From NCBI RefSeq assembly GCF_007748175.1, contig NZ_CP037422.1:248001-312000 (forward strand): a DNA stretch of 64,000 nucleotides. Reading direction: 5' to 3'. The number at the start of each line of letters is the position of its first letter. The first letter of the stretch is position 1. The notes beneath the pieces are model-generated. The model saw only the letters and a list, made by a program, of their open reading frames with translations, had not been told where the DNA came from and ran no database searches. The stretch comes from Gimesia aquarii (GTDB taxonomy: Bacteria; Planctomycetota; Planctomycetia; Planctomycetales; Planctomycetaceae). Below, in pieces: positions 27,772-38,409 of the stretch. The position numbers and the translations under genes were made by a program.

Positions 27772-30021
27772 TCACTGCAATAAAAACAGGCTCAGGCAAG
27801 ACAGTAATAGTACAGCCAGAAATGAAAACGCACCGATGGGAAATCGCCATAATAATAGCTGTTCCACTACAATCAATGCTAAGACTATGAATAGTAGGCA
27901 TTCCGACAAACCAACTTGTGAAGTTTGATCTTCAGACAGTTCCGTCAGAATGTTTTGAGTGCTAGCCTGTGTGCGGAAATATTGTGGAGGGATGAATTGC
28001 GGACCAATATGTCTCAAGTCGCTTTCCAGAGGAGTTACATTGACTGCATAAAGGGTTTTTTCAGTAGTTGACGTTCCCCAGTCCAATTCGTAAATTCCTG
28101 ATAGGAATGTCTGACTAAAAGAGATTGTTCTGGTTTCTGCGTTTTGATCGAGAACGCTTCGTAGCGGGAATTCTTCCTGGTTGGGGGTAATCATGCGGGG
28201 AGAAAGCGGAAGTTGATTATCCAGCATAACGACTTCCAACGGTTGTCCGACTAAAGTTTCTCTTGCGCCCCATTTTCCAGTAGCAGCATAGAGCACAAAC
28301 TCATTCATCATTGGAGGAAAGCTCGGCCAGATCGCCCATGTTCCCCATTGACGATCCAAGGATGTCGTGATCAGGATAATTTTTCCTCGCCCTAATGTAC
28401 TTTCCACAATGGCCGGATCATTGGTATCATAATTCAAAATCAATCGTGTGTTGGGGTCGGGTAGAATTTCCGCTTGGAAATATTCATAAAGATGAGTTGT
28501 TTCCAGACCGGCGTCCGGATTTCCCTTAAAGAGCTCGATAGCTGGATGCTGGTATTTCAAAGGATCAAACTCGAAGTACTTCGCTTGTTTTTTGGCATCA
28601 CCACGTCGATTTAATAATTTCAAAGGCAGTAAGCCAACGTTTGGCTGAAATAGTGTTTGATTGTAATTTTCGGCATTGACCTGCTCTCCCAGACTAATAA
28701 TCAAACCACCACCGCGTTTGACGTATCTTTTTAATAAGTCTCGTTCATTTGCCGTGAAGAGTGCTACGTCACAAATTACGACGGCGTCGTATAAACTCAA
28801 TTCGGTATTGGCCAGCTCACCTTCATTAATTACGTGAGGTTTTATAATTCCCTGCCAGGGGTGTTCTTTCAAAGACGGTGATAATGCCAATTCAAGGTAA
28901 TCAGTAGCGCGCCCCATGGATTTTCCGGATTGCCTGCCATTTATCAGCAGTACATTGATATCCTTTTTGACAGGCATGATTTTCCAGCGATGGTTATCTA
29001 AAGGCAGCCGATCCTCTGCGAGTCTCACTTCCAGCCGATGGTCTCCCACTCTTGTGAACTGATGTGTGAATTCCGTCTGCGTATCTGCATTGGCAGTAAG
29101 ATCGACTGTTTTCTGGTTAACAAGCTTACCATCTACGAACAATTGGAGATTGACATTTTCCTGATTCATAACACCAAAATTATGCAACGTAACTTCGAGT
29201 CGAATCGGTTGATTCAGTGAGGCAAATACGGATTTGCTGGAGAAGTCCGTGATTGCGAGGTTCGCTTCATCTGTGAGACCAATGTCTTTTAAAATTAAAG
29301 TAGATTTTTTAGAAATGGCTTCGATTAAAGAGAGAATGCGCGCACTCTCCTGATCCGTTTGCGACGGAGACCAGCTTTGTGCTTGAAAATCGCTGATCAC
29401 AATCACTTCTTTCTGTGCCAGTTCTTGTGATTGATCCAAAAATTCCAATGCTGTTTGCAATGCCTGACTTACATTGCCATATTCTTCAGTAGTCTGCATT
29501 CTTGTGATTTCATCTAAAACAAATGTCTGCTGTCGAGAAGGTCGAGAGATCAGAGCCTGCTGAGAGGAATCGGAAATTTGAATTAGTTGAAAGGCATCTC
29601 CCGGATTTGATTGCGAAACCAAAGAAAGTGCTAGTTCTCTTGCTGACTCAAAGAGTGGCTGTTCATCTTCGATCCAGCGCATACTGAATGAGGAGTCGAT
29701 TACAATAATCCGATGCACGGGGCCAGCTGACTCCAGGAGAGAACCTTGCACGGACCAATAGGGACGGGAAAAGGCAATGGCCAATAACAACAGAATTAAG
29801 CATCGTACCAGTAAGACTAGCAGCTGTTCAATTCTGAAACGCCGCGAATATTTTTTGGTAGCCATCAGCAAAAATTTCATCGCAGCCCAGTCGGTTTCGA
29901 TGAATTTTCGCTTATGTAGCAAATGGATGAGAATTGGTATACCCGCTGCCAACAACCCCATCAATAGCCAGGGGCTGGCAAATCCGAAAGCGACTACAGG
30001 TTGGAAAATTAAATAGTTCAT
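27772..30021 (-). CDS. BatA-like membrane protein with von Willebrand factor A domain
   Basis: The protein has 749 residues from ATG 30021; an upstream in-frame start at 30096 would overlap the DUF58 gene and add residues before the typical N-terminus, so it is not used. The BatA N-terminal membrane region reads FASPWLLMGLLAAGIPILIHLLHKRKF, followed by a second helix (LLVLLVRCLILLLLAIAFSRPYW). A VWA domain (VIDSSFSMRW, DFQAQSW) comes next, then an extracellular-type beta domain and a glutamine amidotransferase-like fold (VLLINGRQSGKS, YDAVVICDVALF, KRGGGLIISLG). Two C-terminal helices end the protein. It belongs with the upstream DUF58 and MoxR genes; such clusters are linked to protein-complex assembly or envelope stress tolerance. 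Confidence 0.9.
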   Translation of the reverse strand: MNYLIFQPVVAFGFASPWLLMGLLAAGIPILIHLLHKRKFIETDWAAMKFLLMATKKYSRRFRIEQLLVLLVRCLILLLLAIAFSRPYWSVQGSLLESAGPVHRIIVIDSSFSMRWIEDEQPLFESARELALSLVSQSNPGDAFQLIQISDSSQQALISRPSRQQTFVLDEITRMQTTEEYGNVSQALQTALEFLDQSQELAQKEVIVISDFQAQSWSPSQTDQESARILSLIEAISKKSTLILKDIGLTDEANLAITDFSSKSVFASLNQPIRLEVTLHNFGVMNQENVNLQLFVDGKLVNQKTVDLTANADTQTEFTHQFTRVGDHRLEVRLAEDRLPLDNHRWKIMPVKKDINVLLINGRQSGKSMGRATDYLELALSPSLKEHPWQGIIKPHVINEGELANTELSLYDAVVICDVALFTANERDLLKRYVKRGGGLIISLGEQVNAENYNQTLFQPNVGLLPLKLLNRRGDAKKQAKYFEFDPLKYQHPAIELFKGNPDAGLETTHLYEYFQAEILPDPNTRLILNYDTNDPAIVESTLGRGKIILITTSLDRQWGTWAIWPSFPPMMNEFVLYAATGKWGARETLVGQPLEVVMLDNQLPLSPRMITPNQEEFPLRSVLDQNAETRTISFSQTFLSGIYELDWGTSTTEKTLYAVNVTPLESDLRHIGPQFIPPQYFRTQASTQNILTELSEDQTSQVGLSECLLFIVLALIVVEQLLLWRFPIGAFSFLAVLLLSCLSLFLLQ

Positions 30022-30043
30022 ATGTTTCGAATTCGGAATATGA

Positions 30044-30949
30044 TTAAGAACCAACCCGCGACCGTCGATTCGACAAAAATGCGGATAACGCGACATCCAG
30101 TTGTTGGTCTGTACGTATCAGGGCGTAATCCATTTTTAAATCACGACAGCCACGTTGTACCGAACTTAAAAACTTCTCGAATTCTGCCTGATACGCTTTT
30201 TTAAGTGAACGAGGTTCAGCCATCTGTTCGGGTAAATTTTCCAGTCCTCGAAAGAGAACTGGCTCTTGAAACGGAAAATCCTGCTCTGCCGGGTCAATTA
30301 CCTGTAACAGACTTACATCGTGTTTGCGATGGCGGAAATGTTTCAACCCCAACATAACTTTATCAATATCATCAAAGAGATCACTGATGACAATGATGAG
30401 ACTGCGGCGTGTAATTCTCTCGGCTAATTCATGGAATACATTTCCCAGACCAGACTCACCTGCAGGTTCTGTATGTTCCATCGTGTGATAAATCTGTTTT
30501 AAATGATTCGGTTGACTGGAAGGCCTGAGGAATTCGAGTACACGATCATTCATTGTACATAGCCCTGCTGCATCTTGCTGCTTGATAACTACATATGACA
30601 ATGCTGCTGCCACCAACCTTGCATATTCCCATTTTGAAAGTGCAGCATTTTCAGAACGGTATCGCATTGACTCACTACAATCGAGCAAAATGTAGCAGGT
30701 AAAATTGGTCTCGGCTTCATACTGTTTCAGATAATAGCGATCTGACTTGGCGAATACCTTCCAGTCAACATAACGCAGATCATCACCGGTTGCATATTCG
30801 CGATGCTGCGCGAACTCGGCGGAAAAACCATGAAAAGGGCTCTTATGAGAACCCGAAACATAACCTTCCACAATCTGCCGTGCTGCAAGATCCAGATTCT
30901 GAACTTTAGCGAGCGTCTGCGGATCTAAATACTTGCGGTAATCGTCCAT
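30044..30949 (-). CDS. DUF58 domain-containing protein (VWA-like)
   Basis: The protein has 301 residues from ATG 30949. The DUF58 signature is clear: HGFSAEFAQHREYATGDDLR then VDWKVFAKSDRYYLKQYE, and the MIDAS-like DCSESMRY of a von Willebrand factor A fold, with later VISDLFDD. It overlaps the end of the MoxR gene by 44 bp in another frame, which suggests translational coupling. DUF58 proteins are standard partners of MoxR ATPases and BatA-type membrane proteins. No membrane helix is visible, so it is probably cytoplasmic and recruited to the BatA-like protein. Confidence 0.93.
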   Translation of the reverse strand: MDDYRKYLDPQTLAKVQNLDLAARQIVEGYVSGSHKSPFHGFSAEFAQHREYATGDDLRYVDWKVFAKSDRYYLKQYEAETNFTCYILLDCSESMRYRSENAALSKWEYARLVAAALSYVVIKQQDAAGLCTMNDRVLEFLRPSSQPNHLKQIYHTMEHTEPAGESGLGNVFHELAERITRRSLIIVISDLFDDIDKVMLGLKHFRHRKHDVSLLQVIDPAEQDFPFQEPVLFRGLENLPEQMAEPRSLKKAYQAEFEKFLSSVQRGCRDLKMDYALIRTDQQLDVALSAFLSNRRSRVGS

Positions 30950-32030
30950 CAAGTTTTTCCTGAGAGGAATCGACGGAAATGAGTTCTATTAAGCGGTCCA
31001 CAATTTTATTGGGAGTCATTCCCTCGGCTTCCGCATTGAAATTAGTGATGATTCGGTGCCTCAATACCGGATGTGCCACGGCCCTTACATCGTCTGTGCT
31101 GACATACATGCGTCCGTGTAGAATTGCTCGCGCTTTTGCACCCAGTATCAAGTTCTGACTCGCGCGTGGTCCAGCACCCCAACTTACAAACTCGCGTATA
31201 AAGTCGGGAATATCGTTTGAGTTTAAACTATCGCCCTGGCTGATGCGTGTCATGCGTGCAAATTGCATGGCATAGCGAATGATATGATCAGCCACTGGTA
31301 CTTTTCGAACGAGAGATTGAAACGATAATAACTCTTCTAGTTCCAATACTTTCTTCACGGTATAGGAATCATCAGAAGTCGTTTGCTGCACGATCGCGAA
31401 TTCCTCTTCTTCACTCGGGTAATCTACTTTGACCTCAAACATGAAACGGTCTAGTTGGGCTTCGGGAAGAGGATAAGTTCCTTCTTGTTCAATGGGGTTT
31501 TGGGTTGCCAGTACAAAGAACGGGACGGGGAGTTTATGTTTGCGTCCCCCCGCAGTTACCTGGTGTTCTTGCATTGCTTCGAGCAAGGCAGCTTGTGTTT
31601 TAGGTGGTGTGCGATTGATTTCATCAGCTAGTACAACATTGGAAAACACAGGACCAGCCAGAAATTTAAAATCACGATTGCCAGTACTTTTATCTTCCTG
31701 AATGACGTCAGTTCCGGTAATATCAGCGGGCATTAAATCGGGGGTAAACTGCACTCGATTAAATGAGAGATTCAACGTATCGGCCAAAGTATGTACGATT
31801 AACGTCTTCGCCAATCCAGGTACGCCTACCAACAGGCAATGACCACCGGCCAACAGAGAGATCATGAGTTCTTCGACAACTTGCTGTTGCCCGATAATGA
31901 CTCGATTGACTTCCTGTTTCAGCTGTTCGTACGCCTGATGTAATTTTTCAACGCCTTCCAAATCGGAAGATTCCAATGTAGGGTCGCTGCTCACGATATT
32001 GTCAGTTTCTATAGAGAGAAATGAAAACAC
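30906..32030 (-). CDS. MoxR-family AAA+ ATPase (operon copy)
   Basis: This 374-residue ATPase has Walker A GVPGLAKT (69-76), Walker B and sensor region VVLADEINRTPPKTQAALLE, and the MoxR insert EGTYPLPEAQLDRFMFEV. The C-terminal lid includes SWGAGPRASQNLILGAKA. The first codon appears to be GTG at 32028-32030; no strong ribosome binding site decides between it and nearby alternatives. MoxR ATPases act as chaperones that mature metal-containing or multi-subunit complexes. It leads a leftward MoxR > DUF58 > BatA-like cluster. Confidence 0.94.
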   Translation of the reverse strand: MFSFLSIETDNIVSSDPTLESSDLEGVEKLHQAYEQLKQEVNRVIIGQQQVVEELMISLLAGGHCLLVGVPGLAKTLIVHTLADTLNLSFNRVQFTPDLMPADITGTDVIQEDKSTGNRDFKFLAGPVFSNVVLADEINRTPPKTQAALLEAMQEHQVTAGGRKHKLPVPFFVLATQNPIEQEGTYPLPEAQLDRFMFEVKVDYPSEEEEFAIVQQTTSDDSYTVKKVLELEELLSFQSLVRKVPVADHIIRYAMQFARMTRISQGDSLNSNDIPDFIREFVSWGAGPRASQNLILGAKARAILHGRMYVSTDDVRAVAHPVLRHRIITNFNAEAEGMTPNKIVDRLIELISVDSSQEKLDGRLPQVFRSADAR

Positions 32031-32099
32031 TTAGTCATGGTTATTATGTCTATTGTGACGAGCAGGCACCAATCGACGCAAGGGTGTTTGATAGTCTTC

Positions 32100-34202
32100 T
32101 TAACTGTCAGTACCGATTGCTCCCCAAGGGGCAATTTGCGTAAACTCTTTGGAAACCTTTAGTTCGGCGTAGCAGTCTGGCATATCAAAGGTTGTTAATA
32201 CATTGGGGATCAGTGTGGATAAAGGCCAGTGATAGTGTTCCGTTTCTGCAATGTCACTGAAGGATGTTAATGCGTTCTTAAGCGTTACCTGTTTCACTTG
32301 TGGTGAGAATAAAGCAGCAAAGGTTGCTGGTAACGCTCCCCAGCCTCGGCCAATCAGATGAATTTCGGTATGTCCATTTGCTTTCAACCATTCAAGCACG
32401 CGAAGGACGTCAAATGTTTTTTGACCGATGTATGGTTCATCCAACATCACTGCATGGGCGGCATAGAAATAATCACTGCCGTATGGAGTAAAAAAAGAAT
32501 TCGCATTTGTTGTGTCAGGCAGAGATTCTCCGATACCCCTTACATCACATGTATAGAGTATGGACTCTTTCTCTTTGCTGGCCTTTTTCAAGAGTGGCTC
32601 TTCTCGTAACTCGGCATCGGACGAAATATGCGCGACATATAATGTTGCCAATTTTCCTGTGTTTTGTGGAGGTCGTGAATAAAGTCGTTCATCAGAAACT
32701 CGGTACACCACAGCTTGAATTCCTGGTTCCGTCTCAACAGCATAGCTGATTGAATATTTCAAAGGGTAATTCTTTCCTCCACGGTTTCGTAATATCCGGT
32801 AGTCGGGAACGCCGTCTATGTGCTTCAATCTTAATGCCTCAGCAACAACCGATTTCAGTGCCGCGCCGGATTTTGGTTTACGCTGCTTTGCCAGTTCCTG
32901 AGATCGCTCTGCAGTAAAGACATGCATTGGTTTGGAACCAACATTGGCAACAGAGCCTTTGGGAGTACACCACAGAGTCTCATCTTTCTCGATTATCAGT
33001 TTTGGTTCTTTTGATTCATTAGAAGCTCCCGTGGCTTGATTAAACCACTGATACATCGCTTCACGGTTCTCCTGCGAATACCCATGATAAGTCGGGCCGA
33101 TGAAAAACGAGATGTTTTCTTCTTTGCCAAGCAGCTTGTAAAGTCGCTTGAGTCGTAAATAGGCTTCGTGAGCACCACGAACATCGAAATAATCCCGCTC
33201 CTTACTTAAGATGCGTATGGGGTGAGGGGCCTGCGCTGCTAGAAAGTCGGCGTGGTCAAGTTCTAATGCTAACACTTTCGGCGGACATTGTTCTGTATCC
33301 GCGGGAAGCTCATTTTCCATGTTTCGTCGAAACGTTGTGACGAAACAACTGGGAGCTGCCATTGTCCATCGTGGCTCCACCCCACACAACCAGGTGGTCA
33401 TTGTTCCCCCACCAGAATTACCGGTGACTCCCACTTGTTTTGGGTCGACCTCTTTACGCGTTAATAGATAATCCAATGCACGAATGCCATCCCAGGCGCG
33501 CCACATCGCAAGGTTTTCCCCAACTAGAAATTGTTGATTGCCACCTTGTAGATGTTCGCGAACCCCAACGCCGATGGTCGATTTCAGGTCGTCCCCACTA
33601 TATTGAATCCGTTCTCCTTGTCCAATGGGATCATAGATTAGCACGACGTACCCTTTTCTGGCCAGCCCTTGTGCAAACGACTGATAGGCAGTTTCGGCTT
33701 TTCCATTGTGTGAATGACCACAAGTTCCTACAACACCCGGGACTGGTTTAGTGATCCCCTTGGGAATATAGAGATTGGCTGTGACCAGAAAGCCGGGGCG
33801 ACTTTCGATGATGATGTTTTCAATACGATAAGTGTCGCGTTCCGTTGTTTTGGTAATGCGGGCATTTAAGGGAGTACGCTCAGGATTCCGGCCAAATGCT
33901 TCGCGAATTCGTTTTTGTACGGACTGTACATATTCTTCTGCATCGGCTTTGGTTTTCAAAGAATCCAATCGTTTGATCGTTTTCGCTTCTTGTTCTCTGA
34001 CGCGGCGAACAAAGTACTCCTGGACCATTCTTGGAAAGCGGTTCAACGTTTCGATTTTTTGATCAGCTGGGGCAGCTACTAATTCCTGTAATACTAAGTT
34101 TTCAAATAGACTTAAACTAACCAGACTAATCCCTCCGCTCTGTAAAAAAGTGCGTCGTGAGAGTTTTTCTACCTGGTCAATCGACTGTTTTGAGCCCGAC
34201 AT
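32100..34202 (-). CDS. Tat-exported tandem alpha/beta hydrolase (acetylxylan esterase-like)
   Basis: This 700-residue protein has a twin-arginine signal (LSRRTFLQSGGISLVSLSLF). The first half (about 95-390) is an alpha/beta hydrolase of the acetylxylan esterase/prolyl oligopeptidase-like group, with GVVGTCGHSHNG, YDPIGQGER and the nucleophile elbow GNSGGG. A second hydrolase-like half (about 470-690) follows, with SYAVETEPGIQAVVY and LIGRGWGALPA where an elbow should be; the nucleophile Ser is replaced there by Trp, so this half is probably non-catalytic. The likely substrate is an acylated plant or algal polysaccharide. It is divergent from a MoxR gene. Confidence 0.88.
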   Translation of the reverse strand: MSGSKQSIDQVEKLSRRTFLQSGGISLVSLSLFENLVLQELVAAPADQKIETLNRFPRMVQEYFVRRVREQEAKTIKRLDSLKTKADAEEYVQSVQKRIREAFGRNPERTPLNARITKTTERDTYRIENIIIESRPGFLVTANLYIPKGITKPVPGVVGTCGHSHNGKAETAYQSFAQGLARKGYVVLIYDPIGQGERIQYSGDDLKSTIGVGVREHLQGGNQQFLVGENLAMWRAWDGIRALDYLLTRKEVDPKQVGVTGNSGGGTMTTWLCGVEPRWTMAAPSCFVTTFRRNMENELPADTEQCPPKVLALELDHADFLAAQAPHPIRILSKERDYFDVRGAHEAYLRLKRLYKLLGKEENISFFIGPTYHGYSQENREAMYQWFNQATGASNESKEPKLIIEKDETLWCTPKGSVANVGSKPMHVFTAERSQELAKQRKPKSGAALKSVVAEALRLKHIDGVPDYRILRNRGGKNYPLKYSISYAVETEPGIQAVVYRVSDERLYSRPPQNTGKLATLYVAHISSDAELREEPLLKKASKEKESILYTCDVRGIGESLPDTTNANSFFTPYGSDYFYAAHAVMLDEPYIGQKTFDVLRVLEWLKANGHTEIHLIGRGWGALPATFAALFSPQVKQVTLKNALTSFSDIAETEHYHWPLSTLIPNVLTTFDMPDCYAELKVSKEFTQIAPWGAIGTDS

Positions 34203-34548
34203 GCTGAATGATCCTGATGAAAATAATATTAATTATGGAAATTGAAAAAATACTGTGTGATTGTAATTGAACACACTGAAATCAAGCTAAATAGTAAAAA
34301 TAATGATTGCGACGTCCATTGATTGTTGTCAAATCTTGGTTTTCTTTAGCATCGACTACTCTATAATGAAAGTCATTCACACAATTGTACAGAATTATTT
34401 TGTTTGTTTTTCCATAATTCCATATCAACTGTAAACTAGGTAAACTATTGGTTGAAATGAATCACAGGTTTCTGTAATTCTGAACCATTAAAAGTAAATT
34501 TTTCTCCCCGCTGCTATAGCAAAAATTCCCTTCAGAAATGGATCTTAA
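34203..34548. other. Divergent AT-rich intergenic region between hydrolase and MoxR genes
   Basis: This 346-bp region carries the start signals of both flanking genes. A perfect TATAAT is at 34362-34367, but the nearest -35-like hexamer (TTGGTT, 34336-34341) is 20 bases upstream, which is long. I see no hairpin terminator or coding frame here. Confidence 0.4.
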
Positions 34549-35502
34549 ATGGAAGTTCGTTCCCAGCAACAAACAGAAAGTCTGGTCAAAACACTTCATG
34601 ACAATATTTCCCGTGTATTAATTGGCAAACCCGAGGTCGTACAACTTGCGATTGTCACATTATTAGCAGAAGGCCATATCTTGATCGAAGATGCCCCTGG
34701 TGTGGGTAAGACTTCTCTGGCAAAAGCAATTGCTAAAAGTTTGGATTGTAATTACACGCGCGTTCAATTTACTCCGGATATGCTCCCATCCGATATTTTG
34801 GGTTCAAATGTGTTTTTACCCAATCTGGGTGAATTTGAATTCCGAAAAGGACCAATTTTTTCGAATATTCTTCTGGCAGATGAAATAAATCGGACACCTC
34901 CCCGTACGCAGAGCGCTTTGTTAGAAGCGATGAATGAAGGACAAGTGAGTGTTGAAGGGCAAACCATCCAATTACAGCCTCCCTTTTTCGTCTTGGCGAC
35001 ACAAAATCCGTTCGAATTTGAAGGGACTTACCCTCTACCTGAAAATCAACTCGACCGCTTCATGATGTGTATCGATATTGGTTATCCCGAGCGTTCGATT
35101 GAACGCGATGTGTTGATTCAGCATCGTTCTGGTGAACCTGTCGATACATTAGAGCCGGTACTAACTGTCAAACAGTTAAGAGAAATGCAACAAGCTGTGC
35201 TCAATGTGCGTGTTGATGATTCTTTGACCGACTACATCCTCGAAATCGTAGAGATTACTCGCAATCATCCGGAGCTCACATTAGGAGTCAGTACACGCGG
35301 AGCCATTACATTTTCACAAGCAGCCCAGAGTAAGGCGTTTACCGAAGGACGTGACTATGTGACACCGGATGACATCAAGCAATTGGCTGTTCCGGTGCTC
35401 GCTCATCGGGTCATTACCAAGTCTCTCGTACGAGAAAGCCAACGTGAACGTGCCACGGAAATTATTCGACAAATTCTACAACAGGCTACGGTTCCGGGAT
35501 AA
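34549..35502 (+). CDS. MoxR-family AAA+ ATPase (solitary copy)
   Basis: This 317-residue ATPase has Walker A DAPGVGKT (48-55), Walker B ILLADEINRTPPRTQSALLE and the MoxR segment EGTYPLPENQLDRFMMCID. The C-terminal lid includes LGVSTRGAITFSQAAQSKAF. It is closer to the general MoxR type that pairs with DUF58 and transglutaminase-like proteins, but no DUF58 gene follows; the next gene is a thioredoxin-domain protein 202 bp away. It is distinct from the MoxR copy at 30906-32030. Its client protein is unknown. Confidence 0.94.
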   Translation: MEVRSQQQTESLVKTLHDNISRVLIGKPEVVQLAIVTLLAEGHILIEDAPGVGKTSLAKAIAKSLDCNYTRVQFTPDMLPSDILGSNVFLPNLGEFEFRKGPIFSNILLADEINRTPPRTQSALLEAMNEGQVSVEGQTIQLQPPFFVLATQNPFEFEGTYPLPENQLDRFMMCIDIGYPERSIERDVLIQHRSGEPVDTLEPVLTVKQLREMQQAVLNVRVDDSLTDYILEIVEITRNHPELTLGVSTRGAITFSQAAQSKAFTEGRDYVTPDDIKQLAVPVLAHRVITKSLVRESQRERATEIIRQILQQATVPG

Positions 35503-35704
35503 AATGGAGAAACCGAGTTCCGTCAAGCTTCATTGCTGTCATGCTGAAATTTTGTGGTTCCGACATTATTAAATAGGCGTCCGTAGTCATATTAGCTAAG
35601 ATACATGTACTGGATATCCGGCAGAGCAAAGGTCTGGAAGTACTGTAGTAGCTCAAAATAATTTAGAGTGGAATGGGGCACTTGTCCTTTCCCGGAGGAA
35701 TAAA

Positions 35705-38335
35705 ATGGATTTGAAGAAAAACTCAAATTGGTGGTTTGCTTTGCTTCTCACCGCTTTTTTTATCAGTTCGAGTTGGAACCATCAAATGTTATCTGCCGAC
35801 GACGGATCTGGAAAAATTTCGAAACAAAAATCATCAGTGTCTGCCGATAAGCATAAAGAGACGCCCACATTCACAAATCGACTGGCTAAAGAAACCAGTC
35901 CCTATCTACTACTTCATAAGCATAACCCGGTGGACTGGTATCCTTGGGGAACGGAAGCATTTGAAAAAGCGAAAAAAGAAAACAAAATTATTTTCCTCTC
36001 GGTTGGTTATAGCAGTTGCTATTGGTGCCACGTTATGGAACGACTGGTTTTTGAGAATCCTCAAATTGCCGAGTATATGAACAAGTATTTTGTGAATATC
36101 AAGGTGGATCGCGAAGAACGTCCTGATATCGACGACATTTACATGACTTCCTTAAGCGTTTACTTCCATCTGATCGGTGCGCCCTCCAATGGAGGCTGGC
36201 CGTTATCGATGTTTCTAACGCCCGATCGAGAACCGTTTGCTGGTGGAACTTATTTCCCTCCTACCGATCAGGGGGGACAAATGAGTTTTCCTCGTGTGCT
36301 CCAGCGTGTACATCAACTCTGGTCCGAGGATAAGAAACAAGTCAGCCAGAGTGCGACGATCATTGCCCGCGAAGTCGCCCGACTACAAAAAGAACAGGCA
36401 GCGACAGAAACTATTGCAATCGAAAGTAAATTAGTCACAGCTGGTGTTAGATCGATCAACGCCAGCTATGATGCCGAATTTGGTGGCATTGACTTCTCTG
36501 AAGTGAGCCCGAATTCCCCCAAATTTCCGACTTCGTCAAAGTTGGCTCTGTTACAGTACGATATCCAATCTCCTTCCAAAGACTCCACTTCTGCAGAGTC
36601 TGCCAAAGTTCTCAATTACACACTCGATGCGATGGCCAATGGTGGCATCTATGATCACCTCGGTGGTGGCTTTCACCGTTATAGTACGGACCGATATTGG
36701 CATGTCCCCCATTTTGAGAAAATGCTGTATGATAATGGGCAACTGGCCTCATTGTATGCGAATGCTTTTGAACAAACAGGAAACATTCAATACAAGAACG
36801 TCACCGAAGGCATCGTTGATTTTGTTTTGCGCGAGCTCACTGATACTCAAGGTGGTTTTTACTCTGCGCTCGATGCAGAAACCGATGGTGTTGAAGGAAA
36901 ACATTATGCCTGGTCTCAAGCAGAACTCAAGTCAGCTTTAGGAGACGATTATGATCTGTTTGCTGAATTCTACGGGTTGAATGAACCTGCTCGTTTCGAA
37001 CACGGTTATGTGTTGCATCGTGTCACTTCGTTGGAGGAACTCGCCCCAAAAAAGGACATGACTCCCGAAGCACTCGAAGGGAAATTGGCGACTCTGCGAC
37101 AAAAGCTTCATACGATTCGTAGCAAAAGAAAACCGTTATTAATCGATGATAAAATCCTGACCAGCTGGAATGGATTAATGATTGAAGGCATGGCGACCGC
37201 GGGCCGAATTCTGAAACGTCCCGATTACACCGCGGCTGCCGAAAAAGCAGCGCAGTTTATTCTCGAACATATGCGAGATGACAAGGGGCACCTCTATCGT
37301 AGCTATCGTACGGGTCAAGCACGATTGAATGCCTATCTTGATGACTATGCTTTTCTGGTAAAAGGACTGCTTGCATTGCATCAGGCTACCGGCAAACAGC
37401 AATGGCTGGACCAGGCGCGTGAATTAACAGACCTGCAAATTGAGTTATTTTGGGATCAGAAAGAGCACGGTTTCTTTTTCACCACGCATGACCATGAGCA
37501 GCTAATCGCACGTACCAAAAACGCCTATGATGCAGCAATTCCATCTGGTAACAGTATCAGTACTTTGAATTTGATTGAATTGTCAGAGCGGACTCATCAA
37601 CCAAAGTACCGCGAATACGCCAATCAAACACTACAATTGTTCGGCAAAACCATCAAACGATATCCCGGTCGCTGTGCCCAACTCGTGCAGGCCGTTGGGG
37701 AATATATTGAATCGCCTCTCACTCAAAATCAATCAGCGATTTCGATCCCGACTGGCGACTTCGTATCGCTAGAAGATTCTAATGTAATAGCCGATGAACA
37801 ACTGGCTGCTAGGAATCCTGGCTTAGAGTTGCTAATGGCAGCTGGTTTGGGACAAACAAAGGAAAAGAAAAAACTGGTTACCGCTAAAGCTTATCTGTCG
37901 GTTGATAGGCTTCCAGCAGGTAAAACTTGCCAGGTTGCAATTGTGTTAGCGATTGAGAAAGGGTGGCATATTAACACAAACCCCGCCAGTCCCGATTTCC
38001 TGGTTCCCACAACCTTTACCATCAAATCAAACCAGAGTGTAAAATTATCCGATGTCAAATATCCAACCGGTCATGCATTCCGCGTAACGGGCTTTGATGA
38101 ACCACTTCAGGTTTATGAGAAACAGGCTATTATTCGCGGCACGCTTGAAGTTCCAGGCAACTCTGCTGGTAAAGAGGAAACTCTGGAACTAAAGATCAAA
38201 TACCAGGCTTGTAATGATAAAACCTGTATTCGTCCCACTACAATCAGCCTCAAAGGAAAATTTCAAATCGCCAAACCTGGAGAACAAGTTAGACAGATCA
38301 ATCAGAAGTGGTTCCAACCTACTGCAACAAACTGA
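35705..38335 (+). CDS. YyaL/SSP411-type thioredoxin-domain protein with DsbD-like C-terminal domain
   Basis: This 876-residue protein has an N-terminal signal (about 1-32) and a DUF255/YyaL thioredoxin-like domain with the [10 protein letters not shown] redox motif and [14 protein letters not shown]. An (alpha/alpha)6-barrel region follows (about 260-670), with [13 protein letters not shown] and [11 protein letters not shown]. Residues about 725-865 resemble the periplasmic N-terminal domain of DsbD, including [12 protein letters not shown], where two Cys match that domain's redox pair. The combination suggests an extracytoplasmic thiol-redox enzyme. Ribosome binding site CGGAGGAA lies directly before ATG 35705. 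YyaL-family enzymatic activity is not well established. Confidence 0.88.
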   Translation: MDLKKNSNWWFALLLTAFFISSSWNHQMLSADDGSGKISKQKSSVSADKHKETPTFTNRLAKETSPYLLLHKHNPVDWYPWGTEAFEKAKKENKIIFLSVGYSSCYWCHVMERLVFENPQIAEYMNKYFVNIKVDREERPDIDDIYMTSLSVYFHLIGAPSNGGWPLSMFLTPDREPFAGGTYFPPTDQGGQMSFPRVLQRVHQLWSEDKKQVSQSATIIAREVARLQKEQAATETIAIESKLVTAGVRSINASYDAEFGGIDFSEVSPNSPKFPTSSKLALLQYDIQSPSKDSTSAESAKVLNYTLDAMANGGIYDHLGGGFHRYSTDRYWHVPHFEKMLYDNGQLASLYANAFEQTGNIQYKNVTEGIVDFVLRELTDTQGGFYSALDAETDGVEGKHYAWSQAELKSALGDDYDLFAEFYGLNEPARFEHGYVLHRVTSLEELAPKKDMTPEALEGKLATLRQKLHTIRSKRKPLLIDDKILTSWNGLMIEGMATAGRILKRPDYTAAAEKAAQFILEHMRDDKGHLYRSYRTGQARLNAYLDDYAFLVKGLLALHQATGKQQWLDQARELTDLQIELFWDQKEHGFFFTTHDHEQLIARTKNAYDAAIPSGNSISTLNLIELSERTHQPKYREYANQTLQLFGKTIKRYPGRCAQLVQAVGEYIESPLTQNQSAISIPTGDFVSLEDSNVIADEQLAARNPGLELLMAAGLGQTKEKKKLVTAKAYLSVDRLPAGKTCQVAIVLAIEKGWHINTNPASPDFLVPTTFTIKSNQSVKLSDVKYPTGHAFRVTGFDEPLQVYEKQAIIRGTLEVPGNSAGKEETLELKIKYQACNDKTCIRPTTISLKGKFQIAKPGEQVRQINQKWFQPTATN

Positions 38336-38409
38336 ATTTGCTACCTTGCTGCAATTTATTGTGCATATGATTTTTTGTTATTGAAAGGAGTCCTTTTACA
38401 AGGTTCATT

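Noticed and set aside
30022-30096. Extended start for the BatA-like protein
   Set aside because: The extension overlaps the DUF58 coding end and precedes the typical BatA N-terminus; ATG 30021 fits.
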